A stretch of DNA of 64,000 nucleotides, taken from contig KB899087.1 in NCBI GenBank assembly GCA_000378025.1, positions 4,018,501-4,082,500 on the forward strand, read 5' to 3'. Position numbers and translations under genes: made by a program. Positions 9,687 through 19,901 of this stretch are shown here, piece by piece (position 1 is the first letter of the stretch; each line of letters opens with the position of its first letter). The notes below the pieces were generated by a model. The model saw only the letters and a list, made by a program, of their open reading frames with translations, was not told where the DNA came from and ran no database searches. The DNA comes from Xanthobacteraceae bacterium 501b (GTDB lineage Bacteria > Pseudomonadota > Alphaproteobacteria > Rhizobiales > Xanthobacteraceae).

Positions 9687-10038
9687 CGCCGCCGGCGTCC
9701 GGTGCGCCCCGCGGTGTCGGGAGGGCGATCTTTGCGCCGACGCATTTGATCCGACATTTTACGGCGATAAATAGTGCGCCCGTGCACGTTTCGTAGCCGA
9801 AACAATACACTCCACAAATGACTCAGGGCGGCCAAACGGGGTCACGTCCGATCCATCCATCGTAAAAGTCCTTTCGCCTGCCAGCGGCCATTTCTGTTGA
9901 AATGCGGGCCGGTGGGGGTTTTTGCCCCCAACTTATCCACAGGACTGTCCACAGGCGGGCGCGACGGGCGCAAATCCGCGCCAAGCCCGCGTCCCGGCGC
10001 CCATTGCCGGCGCGACCCGAGGCGTCACGCCCTCGCGC
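9687..10038. other. 352-bp intergenic region with a perfect DnaA box
   Basis: Convergent gap between the small membrane gene and the DUF255 gene. It carries the only perfect TTATCCACA seen in the noncoding parts (9933-9941), followed 12 bases later by CTGTCCACA (7/9). A short hairpin with TGGGGG/CCCCCA arms lies just before it at about 9914-9930 and may be a terminator. Bases 9730-9870 are AT-richer than the surroundings. It could titrate DnaA or be a second part of the origin region. Confidence 0.5.
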
Positions 10039-12060
10039 TCAGCCGCCACGCACCACTTCCGCCAATCGATTCGATTCCGTAACGGGAAGCGAACACACCG
10101 CGCCGGCGCAGACAAAGGCGGCGGCGCCCCCTCCCGCGCCGGCCGCGAGACTTTCCGCCTTGGCGCGGGCCGGATGATCGGCCGGCAGCGCCGCCGGGTC
10201 TTCCACCCGCTGCAGGGTGATGTCGACGCGCGGCAGGCGGCGGGCGGTCTCCGCCAGCGCGTCGGCGGCCTCGCCCGCGCCGATAATCACGATCTCCGGC
10301 GCCCGCAGCCGGCTGTCGAGCGCGTTGAGCAGGCCGGCATGGCTGTAGAGATTCGGCGCGGCGCGCGGCAGCAGGGCGTCGAACAGAAGGTCGGCGCGGG
10401 CGCGATAGGCGTCATCTCCGGTCAGCGCGGCGAGCCGAACGAGGTTGCGGGCGATCAGCGCCTGCGGGTTGGTGACGGCATCGTCAGCGGTCGCTTCGGG
10501 CCGCAAAATCAGCCCCTCGGCATCGTCGGCCGTGAGGTAATAGCCGCCTTCCTCGCTCGCATGGTGCGTCTCCAGCTGAGCCTGCCAGGCGACCGCCTGG
10601 TCGAGATAGTTCCGCTCGCCGGTCGCCTGGTGCAATGCAAGCGCCGCGCCGATCATCGCGGCATAGTCGCTGGCAAGGCCGGGGAACACCAGCCGCCCCG
10701 CGCGCCAGCTATGGCCGAGCCGCCCGTCCTTCACCATCGATTCGGCGATGAAACGGAAGGCGCCGGCGGCCAGCTCCACCCATTCCGGCCGCCCAAAGCG
10801 CGGCGCCGCGCCCACCAGAGCTGACATCATCAGCCCGTTCCAGTCGGCCAGCACCTTGTCGTCGCGGCCGGGCGGCACCCGCTTTTCGCGCACGGCCAGC
10901 AGCTTGTCGCGCAGCAGGGCGAGGCGCACCTCGTCGGCGCCGGAGCGCTCCATCTCCTTCAGTCGATTCGGGATCGAAACGCCTTCCCAATTGCCGAAGG
11001 GCACAATGTCGTAATGCCGGGCGAAGAATTCCGCGTCCTGCGCCCCAAGCGCGTCCAGCACCTGCTTGAGGGTCCAGACGTAATAGCGGCCCTCATGGCC
11101 TTCGGAATCGGCGTCGAGGCTGGCGGCGAAGGCGCCGCCTTCGGTCAGCATTTCCCGTTGCAGCCAGCCCACCGTCTCATCGGCGCGGGCGCGGAAAAGC
11201 TCGGCCAGCGTCTCGCTATAGGCGAGGCCGAGCAGGTCGAGGATCTGCGCATTGTCGTAGAGCATCTTCTCGAAATGCGGCACCAGCCAGCGCTCGTCGA
11301 CGCTGTAGCGGGAATAGCCGCCGCCAATATGGTCGTAGATGCCGCCCTCGCTCATGCCATCAAGCGCGTGCAGCGCCGCGTCGCGCAGCTTCGTTCGGCC
11401 GGTACGCTCCCAGCCGCGCCACAGCAGCTCAAGGAACGGTGTGTTGGGGAATTTCGGCGAGCCCTGTAGCCCGCCATGCTCGGTATCCATGATGCCGAGG
11501 ATCCGCCCGGCGATATCGTCCAGCTCATGGGTGCCGATCACCACCTGGCCGGCGGGCCGGGCCTTCTGCCGCAGCCGGTCCAGCAGGGCGGCGCGGTTCT
11601 GGGTGATGCGCGGATCGCCCGAGGCATAGGCGCCAGCCATGGTCTTCAGCACCTCGGTAAAGGCGGGCTGGCCATAGCGCGCTTCTTTCGGGAAATAGGT
11701 GCCGCCCCAGAAAGGGGCGCCTTCCGGGTCGAGGAACATGGTCATCGGCCAGCCGCCCTGCACGCCGAGCTGCTGCAGCGCGGCCATATAGATCTGGTCG
11801 ACCTCCGGCCGTTCCTCGCGATCGACCTTGATGTTGACGAACAGCTCGTTCATCACCGCCGCCGTCGCCTCGTCCTCGAAGCTCTCATGCGCCATCACAT
11901 GGCACCAGTGGCAGGCGGCATAGCCGATGGAGAGCAGGATCGGCCGGTTGCTGCGCCGGGCCTCCGCGAAGGCGTCCGGCGTCCATTCCCACCAGTCGAC
12001 GGGGTTGTCCTTGTGCTGGAGCAGATAGGGGCTGGCGGCGGCGGCGAGCTGGTTGGGCAA
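10039..12060 (-). CDS. Thioredoxin-domain protein of the DUF255/YyaL (spermatogenesis-associated 20-like) family
   Basis: The product has about 673 aa from a TTG start at 12060. The N-terminal family signature is [20 protein letters not shown] followed by PVDWWEW. A thioredoxin-like fold with CHWC in [16 protein letters not shown] comes next, then [11 protein letters not shown] and a long (alpha/alpha) barrel resembling N-acylglucosamine epimerases ([23 protein letters not shown]). The biochemical role is not established. The start is uncertain: a longer frame to 12177 would overlap mnmE, and its extra 39 residues do not resemble the family. Confidence 0.85.
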   Translation of the reverse strand: MPNQLAAAASPYLLQHKDNPVDWWEWTPDAFAEARRSNRPILLSIGYAACHWCHVMAHESFEDEATAAVMNELFVNIKVDREERPEVDQIYMAALQQLGVQGGWPMTMFLDPEGAPFWGGTYFPKEARYGQPAFTEVLKTMAGAYASGDPRITQNRAALLDRLRQKARPAGQVVIGTHELDDIAGRILGIMDTEHGGLQGSPKFPNTPFLELLWRGWERTGRTKLRDAALHALDGMSEGGIYDHIGGGYSRYSVDERWLVPHFEKMLYDNAQILDLLGLAYSETLAELFRARADETVGWLQREMLTEGGAFAASLDADSEGHEGRYYVWTLKQVLDALGAQDAEFFARHYDIVPFGNWEGVSIPNRLKEMERSGADEVRLALLRDKLLAVREKRVPPGRDDKVLADWNGLMMSALVGAAPRFGRPEWVELAAGAFRFIAESMVKDGRLGHSWRAGRLVFPGLASDYAAMIGAALALHQATGERNYLDQAVAWQAQLETHHASEEGGYYLTADDAEGLILRPEATADDAVTNPQALIARNLVRLAALTGDDAYRARADLLFDALLPRAAPNLYSHAGLLNALDSRLRAPEIVIIGAGEAADALAETARRLPRVDITLQRVEDPAALPADHPARAKAESLAAGAGGGAAAFVCAGAVCSLPVTESNRLAEVVRGG

Positions 12061-12152
12061 GATGTCGCTCCGGCTGGGGACGGGGTATCGTGGCGCGGCG
12101 GCGGGCGCTTCTTGCAAGCGACGCGGCCGATTCAACAGATAGGGCGTAGCGG

Positions 12153-13550
12153 GTGGACGTGCAGGAAAAAAGCGCAATCGACATAACCGCCACTGACAAA
12201 GGCGCCGCCGTCGCCGCTACCGACACCATCGCGGCGGTGTCCTCCGGCAGTGGCGGCGCGGTGGCCGTCATCCGCCTGTCCGGCCCGCAGGCCGGGGCCG
12301 TTCTGGTGGCGCTGGCCGGCCGGCTGCCCGAACCGCGCCGGGCGCATCTGGCGCGGCTGCGCCACCCCATCTCCGGCGACGTGCTCGACCAGGGGCTGGC
12401 GCTGTGGTTCCCCGGGCCGCGCAGCGCCACCGGCGAGGACATGGCCGAATTGCAGATCCATGGCGGGCGCGCCGTCGTCGCCGCCGTGCTCGGCGCGGTG
12501 CTCAGCGTTCCCGGCCTGCGGCCTGCGGAAGCCGGCGAGTTCACCCGCCGCGCGTTCCTCAATGGGCGGATGGACCTGACCGAGGCCGAGGGCCTCGCCG
12601 ACCTGATCGGGGCGCAGACCGAAGCGCAGCGCCGGCTCGCCTTCGCCCACGCCTTCGGCCATCTCGGCCAGCGCGTGGAGGAGTGGCGCCGCCGCCTCAT
12701 CCGCGCCATGGCGCTCATTGAGGCCGGCATCGATTTCGCCGACGAGGACGATGTGCCGGCGGGGGCGCGGGCGCTGGCGCGGCCGGAAGTGGAGGCTCTC
12801 CACGCCGAACTCACCGCCGCGCTGGCCGACCGGCGCGGCGCGCTGGTGCGGGAAGGCGCGCTCATCGCCATTGCCGGCCTGCCCAATGCCGGCAAGTCGT
12901 CGTTGATCAACGCGCTGGCGCAGCGCGACATCGCCATCGTTTCCGACGAGCCGGGCACCACGCGCGACCTGCTGGAAGTCGCGCTCGACCTCGACGGCCA
13001 CAAGGCGACGCTGGTCGACACCGCCGGCCTGCGTGAGGCGGAAAGCAAGGTGGAAGCGGAGGGCATCCGCCGCGCCCGCGCCCGGATGGCGCAGGCCGAT
13101 CTCGTGCTGTGGGTGCACGACGTCTCGGTGGGACCCGCGCCCGAGGCCTCTCCCTCCATCGAAACAGAGCGCCCGCTCTGGCTGGTGGCGAACAAGATCG
13201 ACCGGGCCGGGGATGCGCTGTCGCCGGAAACCGGCTGGGCGGCGCGGGGCTTCAAGGTCTCGGCGGCGAGCGGGGAGGGGCTGGAGGCGCTGACCCGTGC
13301 GCTCGGCGGTTTCATCGCAGCGCGGGCGGAAGGCGAGCACCCGGCGCTGATCCGCGCCCGTCATCGCGCCAGCGCGCGGGAAGCGGATGCACATCTCGCT
13401 CTCGCGCTGGAGCACTGGGAGCGGCTGGACGACGAGCTTCTGGCCGAGGAGCTTCGCCTCGCCGCCCGGGCGCTCGGCCGCATGACCGGGGCGATCGGGG
13501 TCGAGGATCTTCTCGATGTCGTGTTCCGCGAATTCTGCATTGGCAAATAG
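12153..13550 (+). CDS. mnmE: tRNA uridine-5-carboxymethylaminomethyl synthesis GTPase MnmE
   Basis: The product has 465 aa from a GTG start. MnmE works with MnmG to modify U34 of certain tRNAs. The N-terminal tetrahydrofolate-binding domain begins [20 protein letters not shown]. The inserted GTPase domain contains GLPNAGKSS (G1), DEPGTTRD (G2), DTAGLRE (G3) and NKID (G4). The protein ends with the family motif FCIGK, whose cysteine is characteristic. It lies divergent from the DUF255 gene, and the mnmE-mnmG gap contains two parS-like sites. Confidence 0.97.
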   Translation: MDVQEKSAIDITATDKGAAVAATDTIAAVSSGSGGAVAVIRLSGPQAGAVLVALAGRLPEPRRAHLARLRHPISGDVLDQGLALWFPGPRSATGEDMAELQIHGGRAVVAAVLGAVLSVPGLRPAEAGEFTRRAFLNGRMDLTEAEGLADLIGAQTEAQRRLAFAHAFGHLGQRVEEWRRRLIRAMALIEAGIDFADEDDVPAGARALARPEVEALHAELTAALADRRGALVREGALIAIAGLPNAGKSSLINALAQRDIAIVSDEPGTTRDLLEVALDLDGHKATLVDTAGLREAESKVEAEGIRRARARMAQADLVLWVHDVSVGPAPEASPSIETERPLWLVANKIDRAGDALSPETGWAARGFKVSAASGEGLEALTRALGGFIAARAEGEHPALIRARHRASAREADAHLALALEHWERLDDELLAEELRLAARALGRMTGAIGVEDLLDVVFREFCIGK

Positions 13551-13566
13551 CCCCCAAGCAGGGGTC

Positions 13567-13582
13567 GGATTCACGTGAAACA
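13567..13582. promoter_or_regulatory. parS: parS-like site 1 in the mnmE-mnmG gap
   Basis: GGATTCACGTGAAACA matches the parS consensus TGTTTCACGTGAAACA at 14 of 16 positions. It is 17 bases past the mnmE stop. The second site in the same gap is centred 48 bp further on. Confidence 0.75.
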
Positions 13583-13614
13583 GAGCCGCCGCCGAGGCCG
13601 ATTCGTAAACGAAA

Positions 13615-13630
13615 TGTTTCACGTGAATCA
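13615..13630. promoter_or_regulatory. parS: parS-like site 2 in the mnmE-mnmG gap
   Basis: TGTTTCACGTGAATCA matches the parS consensus at 15 of 16 positions. With the site at 13567 it forms a pair in noncoding DNA, about 2.8 kb from parA. Confidence 0.85.
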
Positions 13631-13773
13631 GGTCGCCGCCTTGTCCCCAGCCGGCCGAAGCATCGGGCTGGCTTGACGGCGGGGCAAATCGCTGGCTGAA
13701 GAGGCCATCCCTTCGCCCGCCGAGATGCGCGCGCCCGTTTTCGCGGCGCGACAGAAGCCTGCGAGCCTGCCCT

Positions 13774-15630
13774 ATGACCGCTCCCGCACACTCTTTCGAC
13801 GTCGTCATCATCGGCGGCGGCCATGCCGGCACCGAGGCCGCCGCCGCCGCCGCGCGGCTGGGCGCCCGCACCGCGCTGGTAACGCACGCCCATGCGACGC
13901 TCGGCACCATGTCCTGCAACCCGGCGATTGGCGGGCTCGGCAAGGGGCACCTGGTGCGCGAGATCGATGCGCTGGACGGGCTGATGGGCCGCGTCGCCGA
14001 CCAGGGCGGCATCCAGTTCCGCCTGCTCAACCGCCGCAAGGGGCCGGCGGTGCGCGGCCCCCGCGCCCAGGCTGACCGCAAGCTCTACGCGCAGGCGATG
14101 CAGCGGGCGATCGATTCGCAGCCGAACCTATCGGTGGTCGAGGGCGAAGCCGACAGCCTGATCCTGCAGGAAGGGCGCGTCACCGGCGTGGTGCTGGCGG
14201 ATGGGCGGCGCCTGATGGCGGGTGCCGTCGTCGTTACCACGGGCACCTTTCTCAACGGGCTGATCCATATTGGCGACCAGCAGATCCCGGCGGGGCGGAT
14301 GGGGGAGGCGCCGGCGCGCGGCCTCTCCACCTCGCTCGCCGCGCTGGGCCTGCGGCTCGGCCGGCTGAAGACCGGCACCCCGCCGCGCCTCGATGGCCGC
14401 AGCATCGACTGGGCCGGGCTGGAGATGCAGGAGGGCGACACGCCCCCCGAGCCGTTTTCCTCGCTCACGCAGGCGATCACCAATCCGCAGGTGAAGTGCG
14501 GCATCACCCGCACGACGCCGGAAACCCATGCGGTGATCCGGGCCAATATCGCCCGCTCGGCGATGTACTCCGGCAATATCCAGAGCGTCGGCCCGCGCTA
14601 CTGCCCCTCGATCGAGGACAAGATCGTCCGCTTCGGCGAGCGGGAAGGGCACCAGATCTTCCTGGAGCCGGAGGGGCTGGACGATCCCACCGTCTATCCC
14701 AACGGCATCTCGACCTCGCTGCCGGAGGACGTCCAGCGCCTGCTGCTGGCGACCATTCCGGGGCTGGAACGGGTTCAGCTTTTCCGTCCCGGCTACGCCA
14801 TCGAATATGACCATGTCGACCCGCGCGAGCTGGAGCCGACGCTGGAAGTGCGCAAGGCGCCCGGCCTATTCCTCGCCGGCCAGATCAACGGCACAACCGG
14901 CTATGAGGAGGCGGCGGCGCAGGGGCTGGTCGCCGGGCTGAACGCGGCGCGGCGGGCAGGCGGGCAGGACGGCGTCACCTTCGACCGGGCGGAAGCCTAT
15001 ATCGGGGTGATGATCGACGATCTCGTCACGCGCGGGGTGAGCGAGCCCTACCGCATGTTCACCTCACGGGCGGAGTATCGCCTCTCGCTGCGGGCCGACA
15101 ATGCCGACCAGCGCCTCACCGGCAAGGGCGATGCGCTCGGCCTGGTCGGCGCGGCGCGGCGGGTGCACTTCGCCGCGCGGCGCGAGGCGCTGGCGCGGGT
15201 GTCGGCCTGGAGCCGCTCGGTGTCGATCACCCCGGGGGAGGGCGACGCGCATGGGCTGACCCTGAACCGCGACGGGCAGCGGCGGACGGCGTTCGATCTG
15301 CTCTCCTACCCGCATGTGAGCTGGGCCGATATTTGCCGCATCTGGCCACAGGCCGGCGGCGAGGACGCCCGCATTGGCGAGCAGGTGGAGGTCGATGCGA
15401 AATACGCCGTCTATCTCCACCGTCAGGAGGCCGACATCGCCTCGTTCCGCCGCGACGAGGCGGCGGAGCTGGCGGAGATGGATTATCGCGGGCTGGCCGG
15501 TCTCTCCAACGAGATCAAGGCCAAGCTGGAATCGATTCGCCCCCGTACCATTGGCCAGGCCGGCCGCATCGACGGCATGACCCCGGCGGCGCTGGCGCTG
15601 CTGGCGGCGCATGCCCGCCGAGTGTCGTGA
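13774..15630 (+). CDS. mnmG: tRNA uridine-5-carboxymethylaminomethyl synthesis enzyme MnmG
   Basis: The product has 618 aa. This FAD- and NADH-dependent enzyme partners with MnmE in wobble uridine modification. The dinucleotide-binding motif [19 protein letters not shown] is near residue 14. The conserved blocks [39 protein letters not shown] and [13 protein letters not shown] are all present. The C-terminal MnmE-interacting region includes [14 protein letters not shown]. The stop codon falls inside a short tandem repeat (15621-15666). Confidence 0.97.
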   Translation: MTAPAHSFDVVIIGGGHAGTEAAAAAARLGARTALVTHAHATLGTMSCNPAIGGLGKGHLVREIDALDGLMGRVADQGGIQFRLLNRRKGPAVRGPRAQADRKLYAQAMQRAIDSQPNLSVVEGEADSLILQEGRVTGVVLADGRRLMAGAVVVTTGTFLNGLIHIGDQQIPAGRMGEAPARGLSTSLAALGLRLGRLKTGTPPRLDGRSIDWAGLEMQEGDTPPEPFSSLTQAITNPQVKCGITRTTPETHAVIRANIARSAMYSGNIQSVGPRYCPSIEDKIVRFGEREGHQIFLEPEGLDDPTVYPNGISTSLPEDVQRLLLATIPGLERVQLFRPGYAIEYDHVDPRELEPTLEVRKAPGLFLAGQINGTTGYEEAAAQGLVAGLNAARRAGGQDGVTFDRAEAYIGVMIDDLVTRGVSEPYRMFTSRAEYRLSLRADNADQRLTGKGDALGLVGAARRVHFAARREALARVSAWSRSVSITPGEGDAHGLTLNRDGQRRTAFDLLSYPHVSWADICRIWPQAGGEDARIGEQVEVDAKYAVYLHRQEADIASFRRDEAAELAEMDYRGLAGLSNEIKAKLESIRPRTIGQAGRIDGMTPAALALLAAHARRVS

Positions 15631-15666
15631 TCGGCAGTGTCGTGATCGGCGCATGTCGTGACCGGC
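15621..15666. repeat. Short tandem repeat across the mnmG stop codon
   Basis: AGTGTCGTGATCGGC occurs twice in perfect tandem (15621-15635, 15636-15650), followed by a diverged third copy (15651-15666). The first copy supplies the mnmG stop codon TGA, and the second repeats it. Confidence 0.8.
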
Positions 15667-15730
15667 GGCAATCGCCTTTCCGCACCGTCTCTCCCGCTGA
15701 TCCGGCGCCGCGACTGCGGTAGAATGCGTC

Positions 15731-16477
15731 ATGTCCAAGAACGATTCGTCCGATCGCACCCGCGCGCTGAGCCTCACCCCTGTTTCACGTGAAACGGAGC
15801 AGCGGCTCGACATCATCGTCGCGCTGCTGGAAAAGTGGCAGCGCACCATCAATCTGGTCGCGGCCGCCTCGCTGCCGCAGCTGTGGACCCGCCATGTCGC
15901 CGATTCGCTTCAGCTGGTGCCGCTGGCCGGCGAGGCCACGCGCTGGGTTGATCTCGGCTCCGGCGGCGGCTTCCCCGGTCTGGTCGTGGCGGCGGTGCTG
16001 GCGGAACGGCGGGACGCCGATGTGACGCTGGTGGAGAGTGACAGCCGCAAGGCCGCCTTTCTGCGCGAGGCGGCCCGGCTGGCCGAGCTGCCCGTTACCG
16101 TGCTGCCGTCGCGAATCGAGCAGGTCGCGGCGGTGCTCGCCCCCGGCGTCGAGGTGGTCTCGGCCCGCGCGCTTGCGCCTTTGCCGCGACTGCTGGAACT
16201 GACGGCGCCCTTCCTTGCACAGGGGGCGACGGGGCTGTTCCTCAAGGGACAAGATGTTGATAACGAATTGACCCAGGCAGCTAAATCTTGGAGAATCGAG
16301 GCTGAGATCAGGGCGAGCCTGACCGATGGCGGCGGGCATGTGCTGATCGTCCGCAACGCGGTCCCGCTGGGGCCGGATACGGCCGGCGGCAATCGTTCGG
16401 ATCGCAGTTCGGATGACACGGGTTCGGGCGGCAGTTCGGTCGGCAAGGGAATTTCGCAGGGTGGACATCATGGATGA
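15731..16477 (+). CDS. rsmG: 16S rRNA (guanine527-N7)-methyltransferase
   Basis: The product has 248 aa. RsmG (GidB) methylates G527 of 16S rRNA. The SAM-binding loop [13 protein letters not shown] is near residue 74, preceded by [11 protein letters not shown], a family signature. The [14 protein letters not shown] block follows. The first 22 residues include PVSRETEQ, whose codons form a parS-like site. The C-terminal tail beyond about residue 215 is Gly/Ser/Asp-rich and overlaps the start of parA, so it is probably a family-atypical extension. Confidence 0.96.
   Translation: MSKNDSSDRTRALSLTPVSRETEQRLDIIVALLEKWQRTINLVAAASLPQLWTRHVADSLQLVPLAGEATRWVDLGSGGGFPGLVVAAVLAERRDADVTLVESDSRKAAFLREAARLAELPVTVLPSRIEQVAAVLAPGVEVVSARALAPLPRLLELTAPFLAQGATGLFLKGQDVDNELTQAAKSWRIEAEIRASLTDGGGHVLIVRNAVPLGPDTAGGNRSDRSSDDTGSGGSSVGKGISQGGHHG
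15781..15796. promoter_or_regulatory. parS: parS-like site inside rsmG
   Basis: TGTTTCACGTGAAACG matches the parS consensus at 15 of 16 positions. It is read as the VSRE-encoding part of the rsmG N-terminus, about 0.7 kb upstream of parA. Confidence 0.9.
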
Positions 16478-17330
16478 GGCTTCGCTCGCTCCGGCCGCGC
16501 CCCGGCCGGTTCCCCGCGTCCTGGCCCTGGCCAACCAGAAGGGCGGGGTCGGCAAGACCACGACGGCGATCAATCTCGGCACCGCCCTCGCGGCGATCGG
16601 CGAGACGGTGCTGATCATCGATCTCGACCCGCAGGGCAACGCCTCCACCGGGCTCGGCATCGACCGCCGCAGCCGCCGGGTGTCGACCTATGATGTGCTG
16701 ACCGGTGAGATCGAGCTGCGCGACGCGGCGCTGGAGACGGCGGTGCCGCGGCTGCACATCGCGCCCTCTACCATGGACCTGTCCGGCCTTGAGCTGGAGT
16801 TGGCCGGCCAGCGCGACCGCGCCTATCGCCTGCGCGACGCGATCCGCCGCCTCAACGGCCCGGCCGAGCAGTTTGAACGGGACCGGAACGATATTGATTA
16901 CACCTACGTTCTGATCGACTGCCCGCCCTCGCTCAATCTCATCACCGTCAACGCCATGGCGGCCTCGAACGCCATTCTGGTGCCGCTGCAATGCGAGTTC
17001 TTCGCGCTGGAAGGTCTCTCCCAGTTGCTGAAGACGGTGGAGCAGGTGCGCACCACGCTCAACCCGGAACTGTCCATCCACGGCATCGTGCTGACCATGT
17101 TCGATGCGCGCAACAATCTCTCCACCCAGGTGGTGGACGATGTGCGCCAGTTCATGGGCGCCAAGGTCTATGAGACCATCATCCCGCGCAATGTGCGGGT
17201 GTCGGAGGCGCCGTCCTATGGCAAGCCGGTGCTGCTCTACGATCTCAAATGCGTCGGGTCGCAGGCCTATCTTCGTCTCGCATCCGAAATAATCCAGCGC
17301 GAGCGCAGCCTGCGCCTCGCGGCGGCGTAG
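16470..17330 (+). CDS. parA: Chromosome partitioning ATPase ParA
   Basis: The product has 286 aa. ParA is the Walker-type ATPase that moves ParB-parS complexes and so segregates origins. The deviant Walker [21 protein letters not shown] is near residue 22, and [15 protein letters not shown] follows. [15 protein letters not shown] is the Walker B region. ATG 16470 overlaps the rsmG stop by 8 bases; an in-frame GTG at 16461 is an alternative start. parB follows 11 bases after the stop. Confidence 0.97.
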   Translation: MDEASLAPAAPRPVPRVLALANQKGGVGKTTTAINLGTALAAIGETVLIIDLDPQGNASTGLGIDRRSRRVSTYDVLTGEIELRDAALETAVPRLHIAPSTMDLSGLELELAGQRDRAYRLRDAIRRLNGPAEQFERDRNDIDYTYVLIDCPPSLNLITVNAMAASNAILVPLQCEFFALEGLSQLLKTVEQVRTTLNPELSIHGIVLTMFDARNNLSTQVVDDVRQFMGAKVYETIIPRNVRVSEAPSYGKPVLLYDLKCVGSQAYLRLASEIIQRERSLRLAAA

Positions 17331-17341
17331 GGGAGGGGGCG

Positions 17342-18253
17342 ATGGCCATGGCGGAAGACGGCGGCCGCTCGCGGCTCGGGCGCGGCCTTGCGGCGCTGAT
17401 TGGCGATATGGGCGAGGACAGTGGCGCGGCCAATGACCGGGGCCGCATCGGCGGCGGCGCGCGCAAAGTGCCGCTCGCCTTCTTGCGGGCCAATCCGCGC
17501 AACCCGCGCCGGACCTTCGCGGAGGGCGATCTCGACGATCTCGCCGCCTCGATCCGCGAGCGCGGCATCATCCAGCCCATCGTCGTGCGCCAGGTCGCCG
17601 GCGAGCGCGAGGCGTATGAGATTGTCGCCGGCGAGCGCCGCTGGCGCGCCGGCCAGCGCGCCGGCATCCATGAGGTGCCGATCGTCGTCGTCGAAGTGGA
17701 CGACCGCGAGGCGCTGGAAATCGCCATCATCGAGAATGTCCAGCGGGCCGATCTCAATCCGCTGGAAGAGGCGGCGGGCTATCAGTCGCTGGCCGACCAG
17801 TTCGGCTATTCGCAGAGCGATCTCGCCCGGGTCATCGGCAAGAGCCGCAGCCATGTCGCCAACACGATGCGGCTGCTGCGCCTGCCGGAAACGGTGAAGC
17901 AGTTCCTCGCCGATGGAAGGCTCTCCGCCGGCCATGCCCGCGCGCTGCTGACCCAGGACGACCCGGAGGCGCTGGCGCAGGCGATCGTCGCCCAGGGGAT
18001 GAATGTGCGCGCCATCGAGGCGCTGGCGCAGGAGCTCAATGTCGCCAAGGCGGAAGCCGCCGGCAAGCCGCCGAAAAAGCCCAAGCTCCACCCTGCGCTC
18101 GACGCCGACACCGCCGCGCTGCAGCGCCGGCTCTCCGACGAGCTGGGCCTTGCGGTGACGCTGAAGCATGATGGCGAGGCGGGTGAGATCCGCATCCGCT
18201 ATTCCTCGCTCGACCAGCTGGACGAGGTCTGCCGGCGGCTGGCGGGAATCTGA
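17342..18253 (+). CDS. parB: Chromosome partitioning protein ParB (parS-binding CTPase)
   Basis: The product has 303 aa. ParB binds parS, spreads as a CTP-dependent clamp and loads the partition complex. The N-terminal RSRLGRGLAALIGDMG stretch is the ParA-stimulating tail. The CTPase domain includes NPRNPRRTFAEGDLDDLAAS and VAGERRWRAGQRAG, which contains the conserved GERR motif. A helix-turn-helix lies around QSDLARVIGKSRSHVANTMR, and a dimerisation region closes the C-terminus. GGGAGGGGGCG before ATG 17342 fixes the start over an upstream in-frame ATG inside parA. It converges on holA with an 18-base gap. Confidence 0.97.
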   Translation: MAMAEDGGRSRLGRGLAALIGDMGEDSGAANDRGRIGGGARKVPLAFLRANPRNPRRTFAEGDLDDLAASIRERGIIQPIVVRQVAGEREAYEIVAGERRWRAGQRAGIHEVPIVVVEVDDREALEIAIIENVQRADLNPLEEAAGYQSLADQFGYSQSDLARVIGKSRSHVANTMRLLRLPETVKQFLADGRLSAGHARALLTQDDPEALAQAIVAQGMNVRAIEALAQELNVAKAEAAGKPPKKPKLHPALDADTAALQRRLSDELGLAVTLKHDGEAGEIRIRYSSLDQLDEVCRRLAGI

Positions 18254-18271
18254 ACGCCCGGCCCTGAGGCC

Positions 18272-19297
18272 TCAGCCGCGTTTCGCCTGCCCGGCCACCT
18301 GCAGCAGCGCGCGCTCGGCGATTGCCGGGCCCAGCGCCGCGTTGCGCCGGGCGGCGAGCAGCGCGTCGTCGAGCGCGAACAGCGCCGTCTCCAGCCGGGC
18401 CACGCTCCAGCCGCGCAGCGCCTTCTCGACAAACGGCTTGCGGCGGAAATGGATCGCCGGCCGGGCGCCTTCCAGCGCGCGCTCGACACTGCCGCCCGCT
18501 TCAATGGCAAGCCGCATCTGGTGCAGCGCCTGCGCCGTGCGGCACACCGCCCCCAGCACGATGTCGGCCCGCATGCCCTCGCCGGTCGCCTTGGCGAAGG
18601 CGCTCGCCATGTCAGCCGGCTGACCGGCGAAGGTGGCGTCGGCGATTTCGTCCAGCGCCAGGCTGGAAGCGTCGCCGACAATGGCGCGCACATGGGCGCT
18701 TGTTATGCGCGGCTCGCCGGTGGCGTAGAGCAGCAATTTGGCGATTTCGCCGCGCGAGGCCATGCGGTCGCCGCCGAGCAGGGCGAGCAACTCGCCGCGG
18801 GCATCGCGGTCCAGCGCCATGCTGGCCTCCGCCATCATGGTGTCGACCAGCCGGGCGAGATCACGCTCGCTATCGGCATAGCAGGCGATCGCCAGCGCAT
18901 GCGGCGAGGCCTCGCAGAGCGCGCGCAGCCCCATACCGCGCTTGAGGTCGCCGGCCTCGATGACGATGATCGCCTGTTCCGGCGGCGCCGCCAGCAGCGC
19001 CTCGACCGCCGGAACGACATTTTTGGAACCGGCCCGCAGCGAGACCACCCGCCTTCCGCCGAACAGCGCCAGCGTGCCGGCCTCATCGACCAGCCGGCCG
19101 GGATCGCCTGAAATCTCGTCGCCATCCAGCCGGACCATGCCGAAAGGATCGTTGGAGCCGGCGGAGGCGCGGGCGAGATAGGCGCGGGCGCGCTCGCGCA
19201 CCAGCCCGCTATCGGGACCGAACAGCAGGACGACAGGGCGCAGCGGATCGAGGCGGCTCAGCGTCGCCTCGACATCACCCGGCCGGACGGCGACCAT
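18272..19297 (-). CDS. holA: DNA polymerase III delta subunit
   Basis: The product has 341 aa. The delta subunit opens the beta clamp within the clamp loader. The N-terminal domain around LRPVVLLFGPDSGLVRERA and the FGGRRVVSLR block match the family. The DRMASRGEIAKLLLYATGEPRIT segment corresponds to the conserved middle domain. It is third in the leftward leuS-lptE-holA operon, 6 bases after the lptE stop. Confidence 0.95.
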   Translation of the reverse strand: MVAVRPGDVEATLSRLDPLRPVVLLFGPDSGLVRERARAYLARASAGSNDPFGMVRLDGDEISGDPGRLVDEAGTLALFGGRRVVSLRAGSKNVVPAVEALLAAPPEQAIIVIEAGDLKRGMGLRALCEASPHALAIACYADSERDLARLVDTMMAEASMALDRDARGELLALLGGDRMASRGEIAKLLLYATGEPRITSAHVRAIVGDASSLALDEIADATFAGQPADMASAFAKATGEGMRADIVLGAVCRTAQALHQMRLAIEAGGSVERALEGARPAIHFRRKPFVEKALRGWSVARLETALFALDDALLAARRNAALGPAIAERALLQVAGQAKRG

Positions 19298-19303
19298 GAC
19301 GGC

Positions 19304-19888
19304 TCAGCTCTTGGGCGCGGTCGTGACAGGTGCGGTGGCGCCCGGGCCGGTGGGGCGGGAACCGGCGGTCAGGAAATAGGAGGCCAACTGGCTCTTGATG
19401 GTCTCGGCGACCACCGTGGCGGAGCGGTTCTCGGCGTCGCGAATGGCGCGGTTGCGGGCGAAGCGCTGATAGCCGCTGTCCAGCGAAGCCTTGCCGGAGG
19501 CCTGGCCGATACGCAGCGGCGTCTTGGTGTTGCCGGTCTCGAAGAGCTGCCATTTGACGTCGACCGAGACGATTTCCACTTCCGGCAGGCCGGTGAGCGG
19601 GCTGACGACGGAGGCCTCCGCCGTGGTGCTGCGCACATCGAGGTTCAGCCGGTAGGGCGCCCCCGCCGGGTTGCCGGCGCCGCCGGTCAGCGCGAAGATC
19701 AGGTCGTTGCGCACCTCGTCGCCGACCCGGCCGGCGACGAAGACCACTTCGATATCGTTGAAGCTCCGCTGCAGCGCCGAGCCCTCGCCGGGCGTGGTCT
19801 CGGCATACATGGGCTGGAAGCAGCCGGCCGCGGAAAGGGCGAGCAGTCCCGCCCCGGCGAGACCGAGCAGGCGGCTTCGTGCGGGCAT
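19304..19888 (-). CDS. lptE: LPS-assembly lipoprotein LptE
   Basis: The product has 194 aa. LptE plugs the LptD barrel and helps insert lipopolysaccharide in the outer membrane. The N-terminus is a lipoprotein signal with the lipobox LSAAGC at about residues 18-23, then FQPMYAE, which is typical of alphaproteobacterial LptE. A CCGGAGGAACACG stretch immediately before ATG 19888 settles the start over an upstream in-frame codon at 19915. The leuS-lptE-holA order is conserved in relatives. Confidence 0.92.
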   Translation of the reverse strand: MPARSRLLGLAGAGLLALSAAGCFQPMYAETTPGEGSALQRSFNDIEVVFVAGRVGDEVRNDLIFALTGGAGNPAGAPYRLNLDVRSTTAEASVVSPLTGLPEVEIVSVDVKWQLFETGNTKTPLRIGQASGKASLDSGYQRFARNRAIRDAENRSATVVAETIKSQLASYFLTAGSRPTGPGATAPVTTAPKS

Positions 19889-19901
19889 CGTGTTCCTCCG
19901 G

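Noticed and set aside
12132..14081. Long minus-strand open frame of about 650 codons across mnmE and mnmG
   Set aside because: Antisense shadow in high-GC DNA; both plus-strand genes have full family motifs.
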